The notes under the pieces: model-generated
Databases searched by the model: none
Told to the model about the DNA's origin: nothing
The model's input: the letters and a program-made list of their open reading frames with translations, nothing else
Shown: one piece after another, positions 48,961 to 60,291 of the stretch
Layout: each line of letters opens with the position of its first letter
How positions within the stretch are numbered: position 1 is the stretch's first letter
Assembly (NCBI GenBank): GCA_009761415.1
Contig: QUOL01000005.1
Location: 1,178,001-1,242,000 of the forward strand
Source of the DNA: Sarcomyxa edulis
Taxonomy: Eukaryota; Basidiomycota; Agaricomycetes; Agaricales; Mycenaceae
DNA length: 64,000 bases
Direction: 5' to 3'
Position numbers and translations under genes: made by a program

Positions 48961-50631
48961 GAGCCTTGTCTAGACAAGTTTTTGCCTCAGTAAAACAGTA
49001 ACAACACATAGAGATCGAGAAACATCTCAATTTTGATCCAGGACAACAAATATCTGATTTCCTCCGGTCATATATATGTCCTTAAAGTATCCGAGAACAG
49101 GATGTGATGGGAATTGATATATTGATAGGTGCTAGATCTCGAGGGCAGCAGTTGAGGAACTTGAAGCAAGTCAAGCAACCGTGACGGACAGACTGTGCTT
49201 CATCCTTCAAGCTTCAAGTTGTTCGAGGTAGAATTATGTAATGGAGATTTTGGGACTAAAAAGATGCCTTATCATGAGCGTGAGATGATTAAGAGTGTTC
49301 AATGATGAGGAGCCTGGAGGTAAATATCAAATGCAACTCATGAGCAATGACAATGAGAAGTACAACTACAAGACGTGCACGTGGTTCGCACGTGGTGATC
49401 CATCCTCAGCTCCTATCGGACTCGGTCTTACACAATGCACAAATCCAACACAAATCCCACACAAATCCCACACATAGCCCAGATTGTGGTAGTAGTCTTC
49501 AACACAGCTCAGCGTGCGAGTCAATGCTAGCCTGAGTGCAGTTTTCGATGGACAACAAGCCAGCGGTGGGTATGTCATCCAGATAACGGTAGGAAAAAGC
49601 CAGAATAATGGCCGCTGGACAGCTCTGGACAGGTGCGTATCTACTCCATATGGTGATAATCCAATAACAACCCATATCGTCTATAGCCGTTCATCGTAAG
49701 CCCTAGTCCTCTTTTCAGAAGAATCAAACAACTTCTGTTATTCCTCGGCACCCTGGATCGACGCGTCACTCGTCTCTCACTAAGCACTGAGCGCCAAGGA
49801 TTCAACACAGGCAGCGATGCTGCCGAACACAGACCCAAGACGAGCGCAATAGGTATTGTCGTCTCTAGCAGCTCAGCCTGGTATCTAGCTCTCCCTCAGT
49901 TCACGCAATCATTCTCGCTTACCCTTACAGAAAATGGTCAATAAGGTTAATCATCAGTTTGAGATGACTCGGACCCGCCAATCGACATCATACTTGCATC
50001 AGCGACGTATTGGCTGACGGGTACGTCGTGACTTCGCTCTACCTCTATCGCAAAGTAAGCAATCAAGTTCAAACCGCCTTCCCTCAAGAACGAAAACCCC
50101 GGGGTATTTTGTGGTATCCGCAAGACTTCGCTCCGATTTCAAAGGCATAGGTAGCTGCAACGGGTGACTCAATATTTTTGTCCGCATCCCGAGGTATGCA
50201 TCGATCTTTGCTTTACAAATAATGAAATCTCTATACCTCTCCAATCAGACTGATCTCGAGAGCAATGCAGGATTGGATTCGACCGTCCTTCGAAGGTTCT
50301 AGTCAGAGGTTCTCTGGTTCAATGCTGGGACGTCTTCTTCTCGGTAAGCGAAGCGATGTGTTTCAGCCGCTTTGCACGTCCGTGCGCGATGTGGCCGGTT
50401 GAACCGTCACAAATAAAGCGGTTGTCTAATTTTAGGTGGCTACCCTTTCTACCTTCTTCCTATATTTCTACCTTCCACACTTTTCTTTTCTTTCCATCGT
50501 CAACCATTCAATCTGAAACATCTTCGTCACCAGTTATCTTGACTCCGAATCGGTGAGTTTCTCTCTACAGCCTCTGGTGTTGCGAGAATCGGTGTCTGAG
50601 CCACTGTAATTTTCCCTCCTGCTACTAGGCC
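48961..50631. other. Gene-poor region
   Basis: Only small random frames are seen. The last 150 bp before the F-box gene form a C/T-rich promoter or leader (TTTCTACCTTCTTCC type). Confidence 0.45.
49439..49475. repeat. Short tandem repeat, 11-bp unit
   Basis: The unit ACAAATCCCAC occurs about 3.3 times in a row with one substitution in the first copy. No function is implied. Confidence 0.7.
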
Positions 50632-52318
50632 ATGTCTAGGTCTAGTCAAACTCGTGTCTTATCAATACATGAGATCCTTCTTGACATCTTCCGGTACATT
50701 TACGACGACGACGATCTCGAACGCCCGAAACGAGGACTCTTGCGGGTCGCGTTAACCTGTAGAAACTTTTCTGGACCCGCCTTGGATATTCTGTGGCGAG
50801 AGGTGGCCCATTTAGAAGACCTTTTGCGTGTACTCCCTCTCACGAGAGATTCGGCATCTTTGGTAAGTCTTCCAAATGTGACGTGCCACTCCCAATCAGT
50901 GTCATTCTTAACAACGATCACAGGATTTGATACAAGCCCTTACAAAGGACGATTGGGCTTGTTTTAAAGCATACGCTCGCCGCATACGGAGACTAGGTGG
51001 AAACGATGGGATGTGTAGTCGCTTCCACCCTCCGGCCCAAGTTTATTCAATTATTCAGCATGAAATTGCTACACACGAACTAGAAGGGGTCTTGTTCAAG
51101 ATTTTGCGCGTCCTCGACATCGACATTCACTTTTTGGCCCCCTCGCTCGAGTTACTCCTCTGTTTGAAGGCACCTATGGTACACACCATCAAGTTACGCC
51201 TATCCATGTCCGCGTCTATGTTCGACGATACGTTCGTCCGTGCGTTTCTGGAGTCCTTGCACCAAAGTTATCCTCTTCTAGAACATCTCTTGATTGAGTG
51301 CCATATGGGTCATTTCTCGTATCCTGCCTTACTAGCAAAACAAAAGAAGCTGACAACACTGGACCTCACTGGGGTCACTGGAATTGACGACCTCGCTTTA
51401 CTCGTCCACATTTCCACCCTCGAGCATTTGACCTCGTTGAAGATGCCACAATATCCCTGTCGCGTCGATGGTCAGGAACCTCTGCTAGGCAATTTCCCCT
51501 CTCTTCGTGAGATACGTCTCTCGGCTCAAATGCAGGAAAACATGCAGATCCTGAGTCTCCTTCCAGCGCATAATCTGAAGTCCATCTCAATCACTAGAGA
51601 AACAAGATGGGATCCGGATGCAAGTGTCGAAGCCACCACCAAGGAGTGGCAAACCTTTTTTCAGGATCTGGCTACAAGCGTGCCGACGCTGGAGTCCCTC
51701 GTTGTCGCGGACTCTGTAATAGGCCTCTCTTTCGGACTCGATGCGTCTATTCTCGAACCTTTATGCAATCTGAAGAACCTACGGATCTTGGATATGGGCA
51801 CCTTTGGAGCTACGGTCTATGACCAAATCGTGATCCAATTGACATCTGCTTGGCCGGAAATTGAGGTGCTCAAATTTCCAACTCAGGGAACCCACGACAC
51901 CGTCTTATGCACATTCGCTGCGTTACGACACATTGCTCAGTATTGCCCAAAGCTGAGAGAGCTATCAATGAGCCTCGATCCGAATCATCTTCCGGACGAA
52001 GGAGCTTGGATTGGAGGTTCTGTCCAGAGCTTCTTTCCTACCTGTATGTCAGATATAGCTTCACCAGCGGATGTAGAGTTGGTGGCGTACCATCTTTTAC
52101 AGACTTTCCCACTCCTTGAAGAGGTCTATCAACATGGTTGTAGCTGGTATCCAGCCTACTGGCGCGACGTAGATCGGATCATCAAAGGCATACCCCGAGT
52201 GGAACCCCAGCTTGGCTGGGACGCCGTACAAAATGGCTGGGACGCCGCACAAAATGGCTGGGACGCTACACAAAATGGCTGGGGCGCCACACAGGACGAC
52301 TGGGTCCAGGACTTTTAA
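50632..52318 (+). CDS. F-box/LRR-like protein with C-terminal WDAxQNG repeats
   Basis: Two exons: 50632 to about 50861, then from 50925, joined by a 63-nt GTAAGT intron to give RDSASLDLIQALTKDDWACF. The N-terminal F-box reads TRVLSIHEILLDIFRYIY and LLRVALTCRNFSGPALDILW. Leucine-rich-repeat-like segments follow (LTTLDLTGVTGIDDLALLVH, LCNLKNLRILDMGTF, CPKLRELSMSLDPN). The end holds four copies of a seven-residue unit (WDAVQNG type) and finishes DDWVQDF. F-box proteins deliver substrates to Skp1-Cullin-F-box ubiquitin ligases through their LRR part. A clear paralogue lies at 58050-59686 on the other strand. Confidence 0.87.
52213..52302 (+). repeat. In-frame 21-bp coding tandem repeat
   Basis: Four copies of a 21-bp unit (GGCTGGGACGCCGTACAAAA type) encode WDAVQNG, WDAAQNG, WDATQNG and WGATQDD at the end of the F-box protein. 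Near-identical copies indicate recent expansion by slippage or unequal exchange. The paralogue at 58050 lacks them. Confidence 0.85.
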
Positions 52319-52721
52319 TGAAGGATGCGATATCACTCCACCATGTCTGGCTTGTTCCATTTGTAATGTTCATTGGGGGGGCTTCGAGGGTGGTTTCGAC
52401 GTAAGCAGGTATGCATATAGGTTTTCGTAGTCCTGAAAAATTGTGGCGTTGTCCGCTCATATAGAATCTACTCGCTTTTCGAGCTGTTCATTTCAATAAG
52501 TTCACTTCCTCCTTACGGCGCTGCTATCAAGATTACTAGATTGTGCTCAGTACCATGTGAAGGTTGTGGGCGCCAATGGGTCCCCGAGTGTTTAAGTCAC
52601 ATGTCAGAGACATAACCCCGCTAGCTTCGGACACGCACTAAGCATTCTACAACCTTGTATCCAAGGAATTATATGTACACCAAAACCTAGCCTGTACATC
52701 TTTTATGCTAATCCCATCGTT
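52319..52721. other. Convergent intergenic region
   Basis: This interval lies between the ends of the F-box gene and the alanine aminotransferase gene. No features are seen. Confidence 0.5.
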
Positions 52722-54777
52722 TTATGCCGATCCGTACTTCTTTACGAATCCCTCGTGGAACTTTTCCAGCTTCCCGACATACTCATCTACACCGGGACAC
52801 AGACACGTCAATCTGTAATGCCACTCTCCCTCCTTCTGCCCGAACCCGCTCCCCGGGACCACACAGATTCCAGTCTCGTTCAGAAGCTCCAGCGCATAGA
52901 ATGCGTCGGGCTCCTTTCCTGCTTTCCTAGCGGCCTCGATCGCGCGATCCGACAGCATGATCTGCGGGTACAAGTACAGAGCACCGGGAGAATCTACACA
53001 CGCAACACCGGGGAGGTTGTTGAGTCGTTTTGACATGCTCTTGGTACGTTCTGCCAAGGCAGCGTGGATAGTGTCGGTTTCCTTTTTCCATAGAGCGTAA
53101 CTAGCATCTCCGGGTTTCGGTGGTCGCACCATGCAATCTACACCGATTTGTCCACTGAGAGGGGGACACAGACCGACGGAAACCATTTTGTAGATGAGAG
53201 CCAAAACGTCTTCGGAAATATTTGTGCACTCAAAGTACCCGCCTCTGCGTCCACATTCACCGGAAACGCCTTTACTGATGGAGTGGAAAGAAAAGAGGTG
53301 TACGGGTGAATTCATTCTTGCGACGATCTTCTTGAACGATGTGAATGGATGTGAATCGGCTTTGTGCAAGTTTTCTTGGTACACTTCGTCTGCGAGGATA
53401 ATTAGAGAATGCTCTTCGCACAGCTTCACTAGCTTTTCTTGAGTGGCTTCGTCGAGGAGGGCGCCGGTAGGGTTACCGGGGTTGATGACGACCAAAGCTT
53501 TAGGACTGATCCCAGCCTTGTGGGCTTTGGTGAGGGCGGCTTCGATTTCGTGAATGGAGGTGGACCAACCGGAGGATTCGTCGAGATGATATGGCAGGGC
53601 GATACCGTTGTGTTGAGCGAGTGCGGCGGTGTACAGAGGATATTGTGGGATGGGAATCAGGATACCGGATGATGGAGGTGTGATAAGCATGTTGATCAGA
53701 AGCGAAACGCCGGCAGAAGCACCGCCAGTCAGGAAGATATGTGCAGGATCGGAGGGATATCCATCGCGTTCTGTGATATAAGAGTTCAGAAAATCGAACT
53801 CACGAAGTAGAAGAGAGAGATAGTGGCGGATGGAACGAGCCAAACGGAGAATTCTTGGCTGCGGTACCCAGATGCCACTATCTTGAGACAAGCCGCAGAC
53901 TATCCTCCCGCACGCTTGCAATCATGGCTTGCGATCGAGGAGGAGAACTGCCCTTGCCAAAGATAACATGCAATGCATACCGGCTCAGCCTCTCAGAAAT
54001 CTGAGGGCCGAAATGAATGGAAAACGAAAGTCATGACGCCGTTCCAGAACCATTTGTCCCCTTGAGGGCGGCGTTAGAGTCATTCGGCGTTTTCGGCCGA
54101 TGTAAAATTCTGGGAGCATCCCATAGATTTGAAAGATACGACTGGGAAAATGAGAAAGGATACACACCCTCGATGAATTTAGCTACGCTCTGTCGAATGA
54201 GCGGGACGCCCTGACTGTGCGAGTAAGCGCCAATAGAGCCGATCTCTTCTTGCAGTTCTTTGGCACGAGCGACGACATCCGGTGGAAATGCATTAGGAGA
54301 CAGTTCAGCCAAAGCAGGCCATTCCATCAATGCTGCTACCTAGTACCGCGGATTCTAGATGTCTGAGCTCATTGAAATCAGATGGAGAGATGCGAGCGCA
54401 CTGACCTGTCGGGTAAAGGTGATCGGGGGCTGATCCAGACCTTTCTGCTGAGGATTCCCGATGTTAGATGAGATGACCTTGTCGAAAGGCAAGCCATGGT
54501 TATCTTCTTTGAGTGCGTTACGATGTTCTTCTGCTTTGATCGCGAGTTCACCGCGTACGGCGTACTGGACGTTCAGAAGAGATGGATTTACAGAATCGAG
54601 GGTGAATGGGCGCATGGTCGTCAAAGTGGCGATAGTGGAGTTCATGTTGTTCATGGACATGTTGCGAGTCTGGATAGATGAGAAAGAGTGGAAAGGAAGG
54701 CGAGTGACCCTCCACGGCTTGGTGATGAGCATCTGACCCTGTGACGGCGACAAAGTCAAACAACTCGAAGGGGACAA
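52722..54777 (-). CDS. ALT1: Alanine aminotransferase (PLP-dependent)
   Basis: Three exons run from ATG 54777 to the stop at 52722 (LEKFHEGFVKKYGSA). A basic Ser-rich N-terminus may be a mitochondrial presequence, and an internal Met start could give a cytosolic form. Family segments include SSNIGNPQQKGLDQPPITFT, SIGAYSHSQGVPLIRQSVAK, FLTGGASAGVSLLI, VVINPGNPTGALLDE and ILADEVYQENLH. The PLP lysine lies in FSFHSISKGVSGECGRRGGY, and the end has PGSGFGQKEGEWHYRLTCLC. The enzyme interconverts alanine and 2-oxoglutarate with pyruvate and glutamate. The intron at 53771-54167 is about 397 nt, far longer than the others, and it joins KFIE to ERDGYPSDP. Confidence 0.95.
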
Positions 54778-55433
54778 GAAACTATTAAAACTTGGCTTTT
54801 CTGGGGTAATTCTGGGGTCCGAGTCGAGTCATTCGAGAATCGAAGAACAACTTTTTATACAACTAACCATGCTGTAGAGTTTATTTTATGACGAGCTGTA
54901 TGTGCTATGGGCAGTAGGCAGCCTGCCGGTGAGGCTATCACGGTCATATTTCCACGCCGTGATGTTCAGTTGGGTCCACTTCATTCCAAGTTCAGTCGAC
55001 ACGAGGTTCTACGTTGGTATTCTACGTAACAACACGATTCGGAGAAGAGACATGAACGTGAACTCAACGAGCAAGCGCAGGCTAAACGCGAGACCAAACG
55101 AGCGACCAATTACCTGCTTGCTCGTAGTAATTCCGGGGGCCCGATTATACTGGACGGAAAAGTTTTCTGTGAGTAGAATGCAGAAGAATAACGACGGCCT
55201 AGAGCTCAGATGATAAATAGCAAGTACGGCAGTTGTGTCTTGTGGGCGTTCGCGGGCGGTGCAACAAGGCGGTGAGAGGACGGTTCCCACGCCATATTGA
55301 CAAGATCGGTTGTGAGTTCAAGGTCCGCTTCAAAGACCGCTCGTCGTATCATACGCCCGCCTCGTCCTTGCTCACTGCTCACACCAACAGACTTGACGAC
55401 CCACAACATCATCTCAATCCACACACTTATTCT
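54778..55433. promoter_or_regulatory. Divergent promoter region of ALT1 and RHO1
   Basis: The 656 bp between outward-facing starts hold both promoters. No other gene is supported. The last part is A/C rich before the RHO1 ATG. Confidence 0.5.
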
Positions 55434-56358
55434 ATGGCTGAAATCAGAAGGAAACTCGTCATTGTCGGTGATGGTGCTTGCGGAAAGGTTCGCCCATTTC
55501 TTCAAGAATCCTGCAACGTGTTCATCGGCTCTTTCAACTGATGTCGTCTTTAACCTCTTTGACAGACCTGCTTGTTGATCGTCTTCTCTAAAGGAACCTT
55601 CCCCGAGGTGTGTACTTGCCCTTGAGACGCAACACCCCCGTTTTCCCCTCGCTGTGTGCTGTTCAGCACAAACCCCTCGTGCCTTTATCCATGGACACTG
55701 ACTTTCTTCTTCATTGCATCTAGGTGTACGTCCCAACAGTGTTCGAGAACTATGTTGCAGATGTAGAGGTCGATGGAAAGCATGTCGAGCTAGCGCTATG
55801 GGATACTGCCGGACAGGAGGATTATGATCGTCTTCGACCTCTCAGTTATCCCGACTCCCATGTCATCCTTATCTGCTTCGCTGTAGATTCGCCCGACTCG
55901 CTTGATAACGTTCAGGAGAAGGTATGCCTCATTCATGATTGAATACCGTCTATCTATCTTTGTCGCTTCCTTTATAGACTGACGTAAAATTTTGGTGATG
56001 TCTTACAGTGGATCTCAGAAGTCATGCACTTCTGCGCTGGACTACCTATCATCCTCGTGGGCTGCAAGAAAGATCTTAGACGTGACCCTAGAGTAATCGA
56101 GGAGCTCAGGAAGACAAGTCAACGGCCGGTCACCCCCGAAGAGGTACGTCGACCGCTTGTCATCATCTCTTCATCTCTTAACGGTGTAAACTGTTTTTAT
56201 AGGGAATGGCAGTCGCTCAGAAGATCAACGCTAGACACTATCTTGAATGCTCCGCCAAGTCTGGTGAGGGTGTCCGCGAGGTCTTCCAATACGCAACCCG
56301 GGCAGCTCTCCTCAGTCGGACTGGGAAAAAGAACAAGCACCATTGTGTCATCCTATAA
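55434..56358 (+). CDS. RHO1: Rho1-type small GTPase
   Basis: Five exons run from ATG 55434 ([18 protein letters not shown]) to TAA 56356-56358. The G1 loop GDGACGKT spans intron 1. The effector region is [21 protein letters not shown]3 is [19 protein letters not shown]4 is [10 protein letters not shown], and G5 is [14 protein letters not shown]. The C-terminus is a basic stretch plus CVIL ([11 protein letters not shown]), a geranylgeranylation box. Rho1 at the plasma membrane activates beta-1,3-glucan synthase and the cell-wall-integrity kinase cascade and controls actin. Introns fall at GK|TCLL, FPE|VYV, QEK|WIS and PEE|GMA. The gene is intact. Confidence 0.97.
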
Positions 56359-58049
56359 ATCATTCGCTTACATGCGTTGCCCTGGAGTCGATTCTGTAAG
56401 TCCCCCTTCCTGCCTTACAGGTTCTCCTATAGCTCTCGCTCACAAATATGTCTTTTCACATAGAATACCCCGTCTTGTCCGTCCGTATACGTACTTGACT
56501 ATTATTACCTGTCACGACTCGTCCCCTATCCCCCCTCGTATCTCGTCTCTCGCTCCGTTTTTCTGCCTCTGTTTCTCTCTACCTTTCACCCAAGAACGCG
56601 TTATCTGCAATTCCACTTTTTTTTCTGTCCTCTTCTCTTTCTCCCCCCTGCTATCCTTTTCTCCGGTTTATGGTTCCGTTTATTCGGAGCCAAAAGCTTC
56701 TACTTGCTGAGATTATCGATCAGTACCTTAATTCCGGTCGCGACATGGTGGTACATCGTGATTCAGACATTATTATCAGTGTGGGTCCTGACGCAGACAT
56801 TGGTGCGGTTGTGGTTTATGTGGTGTAGGCCCTTGATGAATTGAGTCGTCTTTTTCTGTTCGCATACTCGATACCTTCTGGAGCAGCGAGCTCGAGCTAT
56901 CGAGTCCAAGTCTACTGCGGTGCTCAAGCAATTGTGTCGCCATCCAATGATATCGATATTCCTTGGAAGATGGCTATTCAAATCAAGAGGGTCGCTATTA
57001 TTATATGTAACGTTGCCCAGACAAGATAATCCGCAGATAGCAATTCACCGGACGTTGATCATGAAGCAACATCATGAAACCGCAGAGAATTTCGAACGTG
57101 AACATACCAAAGAGATTGATCTGAACATTCTGAGCGGCCCCCTGGCCTATCTCTTCACTCAGCTATAGGCCTAGCTCGCCTTCTACTCCAGCCTTTTCAC
57201 CGTATGCCTTCACGCCACATCGACATCTCTTGTCACAGTATCATTGTGAAAACACGAAGCCTCGAATCACTCGTTCATTCTCCCGGAAAATGCGGCTCGC
57301 GCACGAATGATCGAAATCCGCCGCGAGCACCACGTTGAAGACAAGACCATGTTGCGCTGTTGCGCTGTGGTCCTGAAAGGCAGAGCCGGCGAATCGAGGA
57401 TGTAGGCAGTGTCCCGCGGGAACAGGTCGAGGAACGATGTCCTCACAGGTAGTTGTCACGCTCCTCATGAGGTACAAACTAGAGAAGCAAGACGCATCCC
57501 GACGGAACGAGCTAGATCTAGAGGCATGGATGTGGAATCCTATCGCCCTAGAGAGTTTTACGGTACGACTGACTCCGCAGTTGAGGATATGCTATGCACG
57601 ACAGTACCCACATGCGTTCCAACCAGAGCAATTGGGCCAGGGACGCGCCCGTTCGTTAAATTTCTCCCGTATGCCACGCGCAAGGATATCGTTCTCGATC
57701 CAGGGAAAGAAAGTCTTGTTGAGGAGTTCCAGTAACGTGAAAGCTCTTCGCACATCGACATTGATTCCGGCGCGATAGCTCAGTGCCATCGGAACAGTTC
57801 CTAGAGTATGCCTGAATTGGACAAAAGTTCGACGGATGAGGTTATCCTCACAATGGGAAGGAAACGCTAGATAATCGGAGGTCATCAATATCAGGCCCAT
57901 GAAAGAAGCACCAGTTGTTGATCGGTGCCACTCAAGTGCCACAGGACCCATTGACGCCCATATCGTTTTGATTCAAACTCGGAAAATTCGTTGAGGAAAA
58001 GTTTTATTGTAAGAAAGTAGATAATGCATATGGGGTTCTTCTATGTGAG
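56359..58049. other. Intergenic region with a pyrimidine-rich tract
   Basis: The first 350 bp form a strongly C/T-rich tract (about 56500-56690), probably RHO1 3' UTR. Farther on, minus frames at 57592-57951 and plus frames at 57409-57778 overlap each other and show no family features. Confidence 0.45.
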
Positions 58050-59686
58050 TTAGTCTAAGTCCATGATATCGGCTATACCTAGTGCCAGTGGGGGGGTGTA
58101 CCAGGTGTCTGGGGCATCATCCTCCGCTATCCCAATCACTTCGTGGACCTCGCACCATTCTTCTTGGTCTAACATGCCGAGTCTGAGATTTGGGAATATC
58201 GAGGTGAGATGATTGGCCACCAAGACGGCCGACTCGGATGTATCCTCGATCAACGAGCTGACTCCAGGATGGAAATGAAGTAGAGCGCCATTCGCCGAAT
58301 CTAGCTCTTTAGGGAGTGCCCTAGTCGACACATCGACACTCATTCCGAGAGAGCGAAGATTTGGGCAATTACGGGCGATGTGTTGAAGGGAAGCGAAGGT
58401 AGGTATAGGCATGGAGGTGATGATACGGGGGAAGAAGAGACACTCCAGGTTTGGGAATGCAGATGTTATTTCAATGACGATACTGTCAGGTAGGGTGACC
58501 AGAGGCACAAAGGGGTTCAATACCAAGCGTCGTATATTTTTGAACCTGACCAATGGTTTCAAGAAAGACATGAGGTTGATATCTTTCGGGAACCGAATAT
58601 TGCCATCCGCGATCTCCAGGAACTCCAGGTTCGGGCATCGTTCCAGGTTCTCGAAAAGGCCTTGCCACTCGGAATCGAAGGTGGGAGGTTCGTCGATCTC
58701 ATCCTCCTCCGCTACATCGTCGCTCTCTCTCTCATAAGCAAGCATCCTCTCGATCTTGATGTGAGTTAGAGAAGCCATTGGGAGTAGGGATAAGATATGG
58801 AGGTTCTGCTTCATTATATTCGCTAGGTCGATCTCCTTCAGGGACGGGAATGTGCCCAAGAGACGTTCGACCTCCAGGGGTACATCGGAATCCGGGGGCA
58901 TAACCAACGAGTGCAAATGTGCGAGAGTAGATACGGCGTTCAAAGGACCAAGAGCGTCCATGTCGGTGACTTCTGAGAGGTCGAGAGTACAAAGTTGCAT
59001 CTGATGACCCAAGGCCGAGGGATATGCGGGATTCTTGAGAGAACCAACAATGTATAGGTCTCGTAAAGAAGGGAATAAGCTTGCTAGCAACATCAAAAGC
59101 CGAATGGACATCTTCTTGTCGGCAAATGTCACGTTGAGCCTGATTGTGTGAAGGGTGTTCGACTTCAAGAGCAAGAAATCGGGAACCAGACCGTTGATAT
59201 TGATATCCAAAGCCTGAAGACCAGGAAACAAGGTTCCTCGAGAGGCGAGAATTTGTTGGAAGAGCCTTTGGTCGATGGTGAAGTTCGGAAACCAGTTTGC
59301 GCAAACGTCCCCGCGTATAATCCGGACACGATTGGCGTATTTCCGAAAACAATCCCAGTCTTCTGTGGTAGCATTGCTATTGTAGGTCTGTTGATCATTG
59401 TCTCACAAGATAAGTAAGATCCGAAAATATGACACATATGTAGCAGACTGACCAAAAGTTGAGCTTGTCTCGCCAAAGGGATGAAGGACCAGAGAGCGGG
59501 CAAGAACGTCAAGTTTCGCCACATGACATCTAGAGCCGGTTTTTGGAAGGTTTTGCAGGTCAAGGCAATCCATAGCAATTGACGTTTAGGCATATCATCC
59601 TCAAGAAAATCTTCAACTTGAAAGCTATCCGGGACATGCTGGAATATCATGCACAAGAGCTCGTAAACGGATAAGACAGCGTGCAT
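58050..59686 (-). CDS. F-box/LRR-like protein, paralogue of the 50632 gene
   Basis: Exon 1 starts at ATG 59686 (MHAVLSVYELLCMIFQHVPD) and contains QLLWIALTCKTFQKPALDVM, the F-box core. A GTCAGT intron near 59452-59388 is followed by a long exon that opens TYNSNATTEDWDCFRKYANR and ends DIMDLD. LRR-like segments include LHTIRLNVTFADKKMSIRLL, LCTLDLSEVTDMDALGPLNA and CPNLEFLEIADGNIRFPKDI. Gene structure and segment order match the F-box gene at 50632 (EDWDCF against DDWACF after the intron; HIARNCPNLRSLGMSVD against HIAQYCPKLRELSMSLD). The protein lacks the WDAxQNG tail. Its role is probably substrate choice for an SCF ubiquitin ligase. Confidence 0.87.
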
Positions 59687-60291
59687 GGTTTGTAGGAGCA
59701 GGGTAGTTCAAGTCAAGGATGGGGATGTGGCAGTAGACCAGTTTCGATGGAGGAAGAGTGAAGTGAAGAAGAGCAACGAGATCCAGAAGGTATTTAAGGG
59801 AGAGCGGTTTAGAGTCCGCTTGGTTCCGCGATCAATGAAGGCCACCGTACCATCGGCGGAGACCAAGCTGGACAATGGATTTTGCCACCGCGACGCTTGT
59901 ATCCACTTGTCTTGAATTCTTAGTATGGCATTCAAGGCGTCCTATCAGGATCCCAACCGTCCGATTGTTCAGTGGCCACATGCCACGTTATGAAACATAG
60001 CACACGAGGGCCGGGCCAGAGTCCATGTTGGATGTTGGATCTGGTCCATCCATCCGTGTAGTGCTGAATCGAGTGATTCAGTCTCCATGACTTACTCATC
60101 TTGATACTCAAATTGGCAATCCTGGACGACTGCAAGATCTGAAGGAAAAGTCGAGAAAAGAGTGACGGTCACCGTACGCGTCGATCTTGTTACCCAAAAA
60201 GGTAATTTATTTGCCACGAGCTTTCGATCAAAACCGTGACATTTTTTTTGAGTCGTCTGCTAAAGTCTTTTCTAGAGACTGCAATTTCACC
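59687..60291. promoter_or_regulatory. Divergent promoter region between the F-box gene and RRP9
   Basis: The 605 bp separate outward-facing starts. No other gene is supported. Confidence 0.5.

Noticed and set aside
55206..55736. Minus-strand open frame of 176 codons
   Set aside because: It overlaps the first exons and promoter of RHO1, whose exons are certain; its sequence shows no family features.
58732..59352. Open minus frame of 206 codons overlapping the F-box gene
   Set aside because: It is a shifted frame of the same exon; the LRR-like frame matches the paralogue at 50632 and is the coding one.
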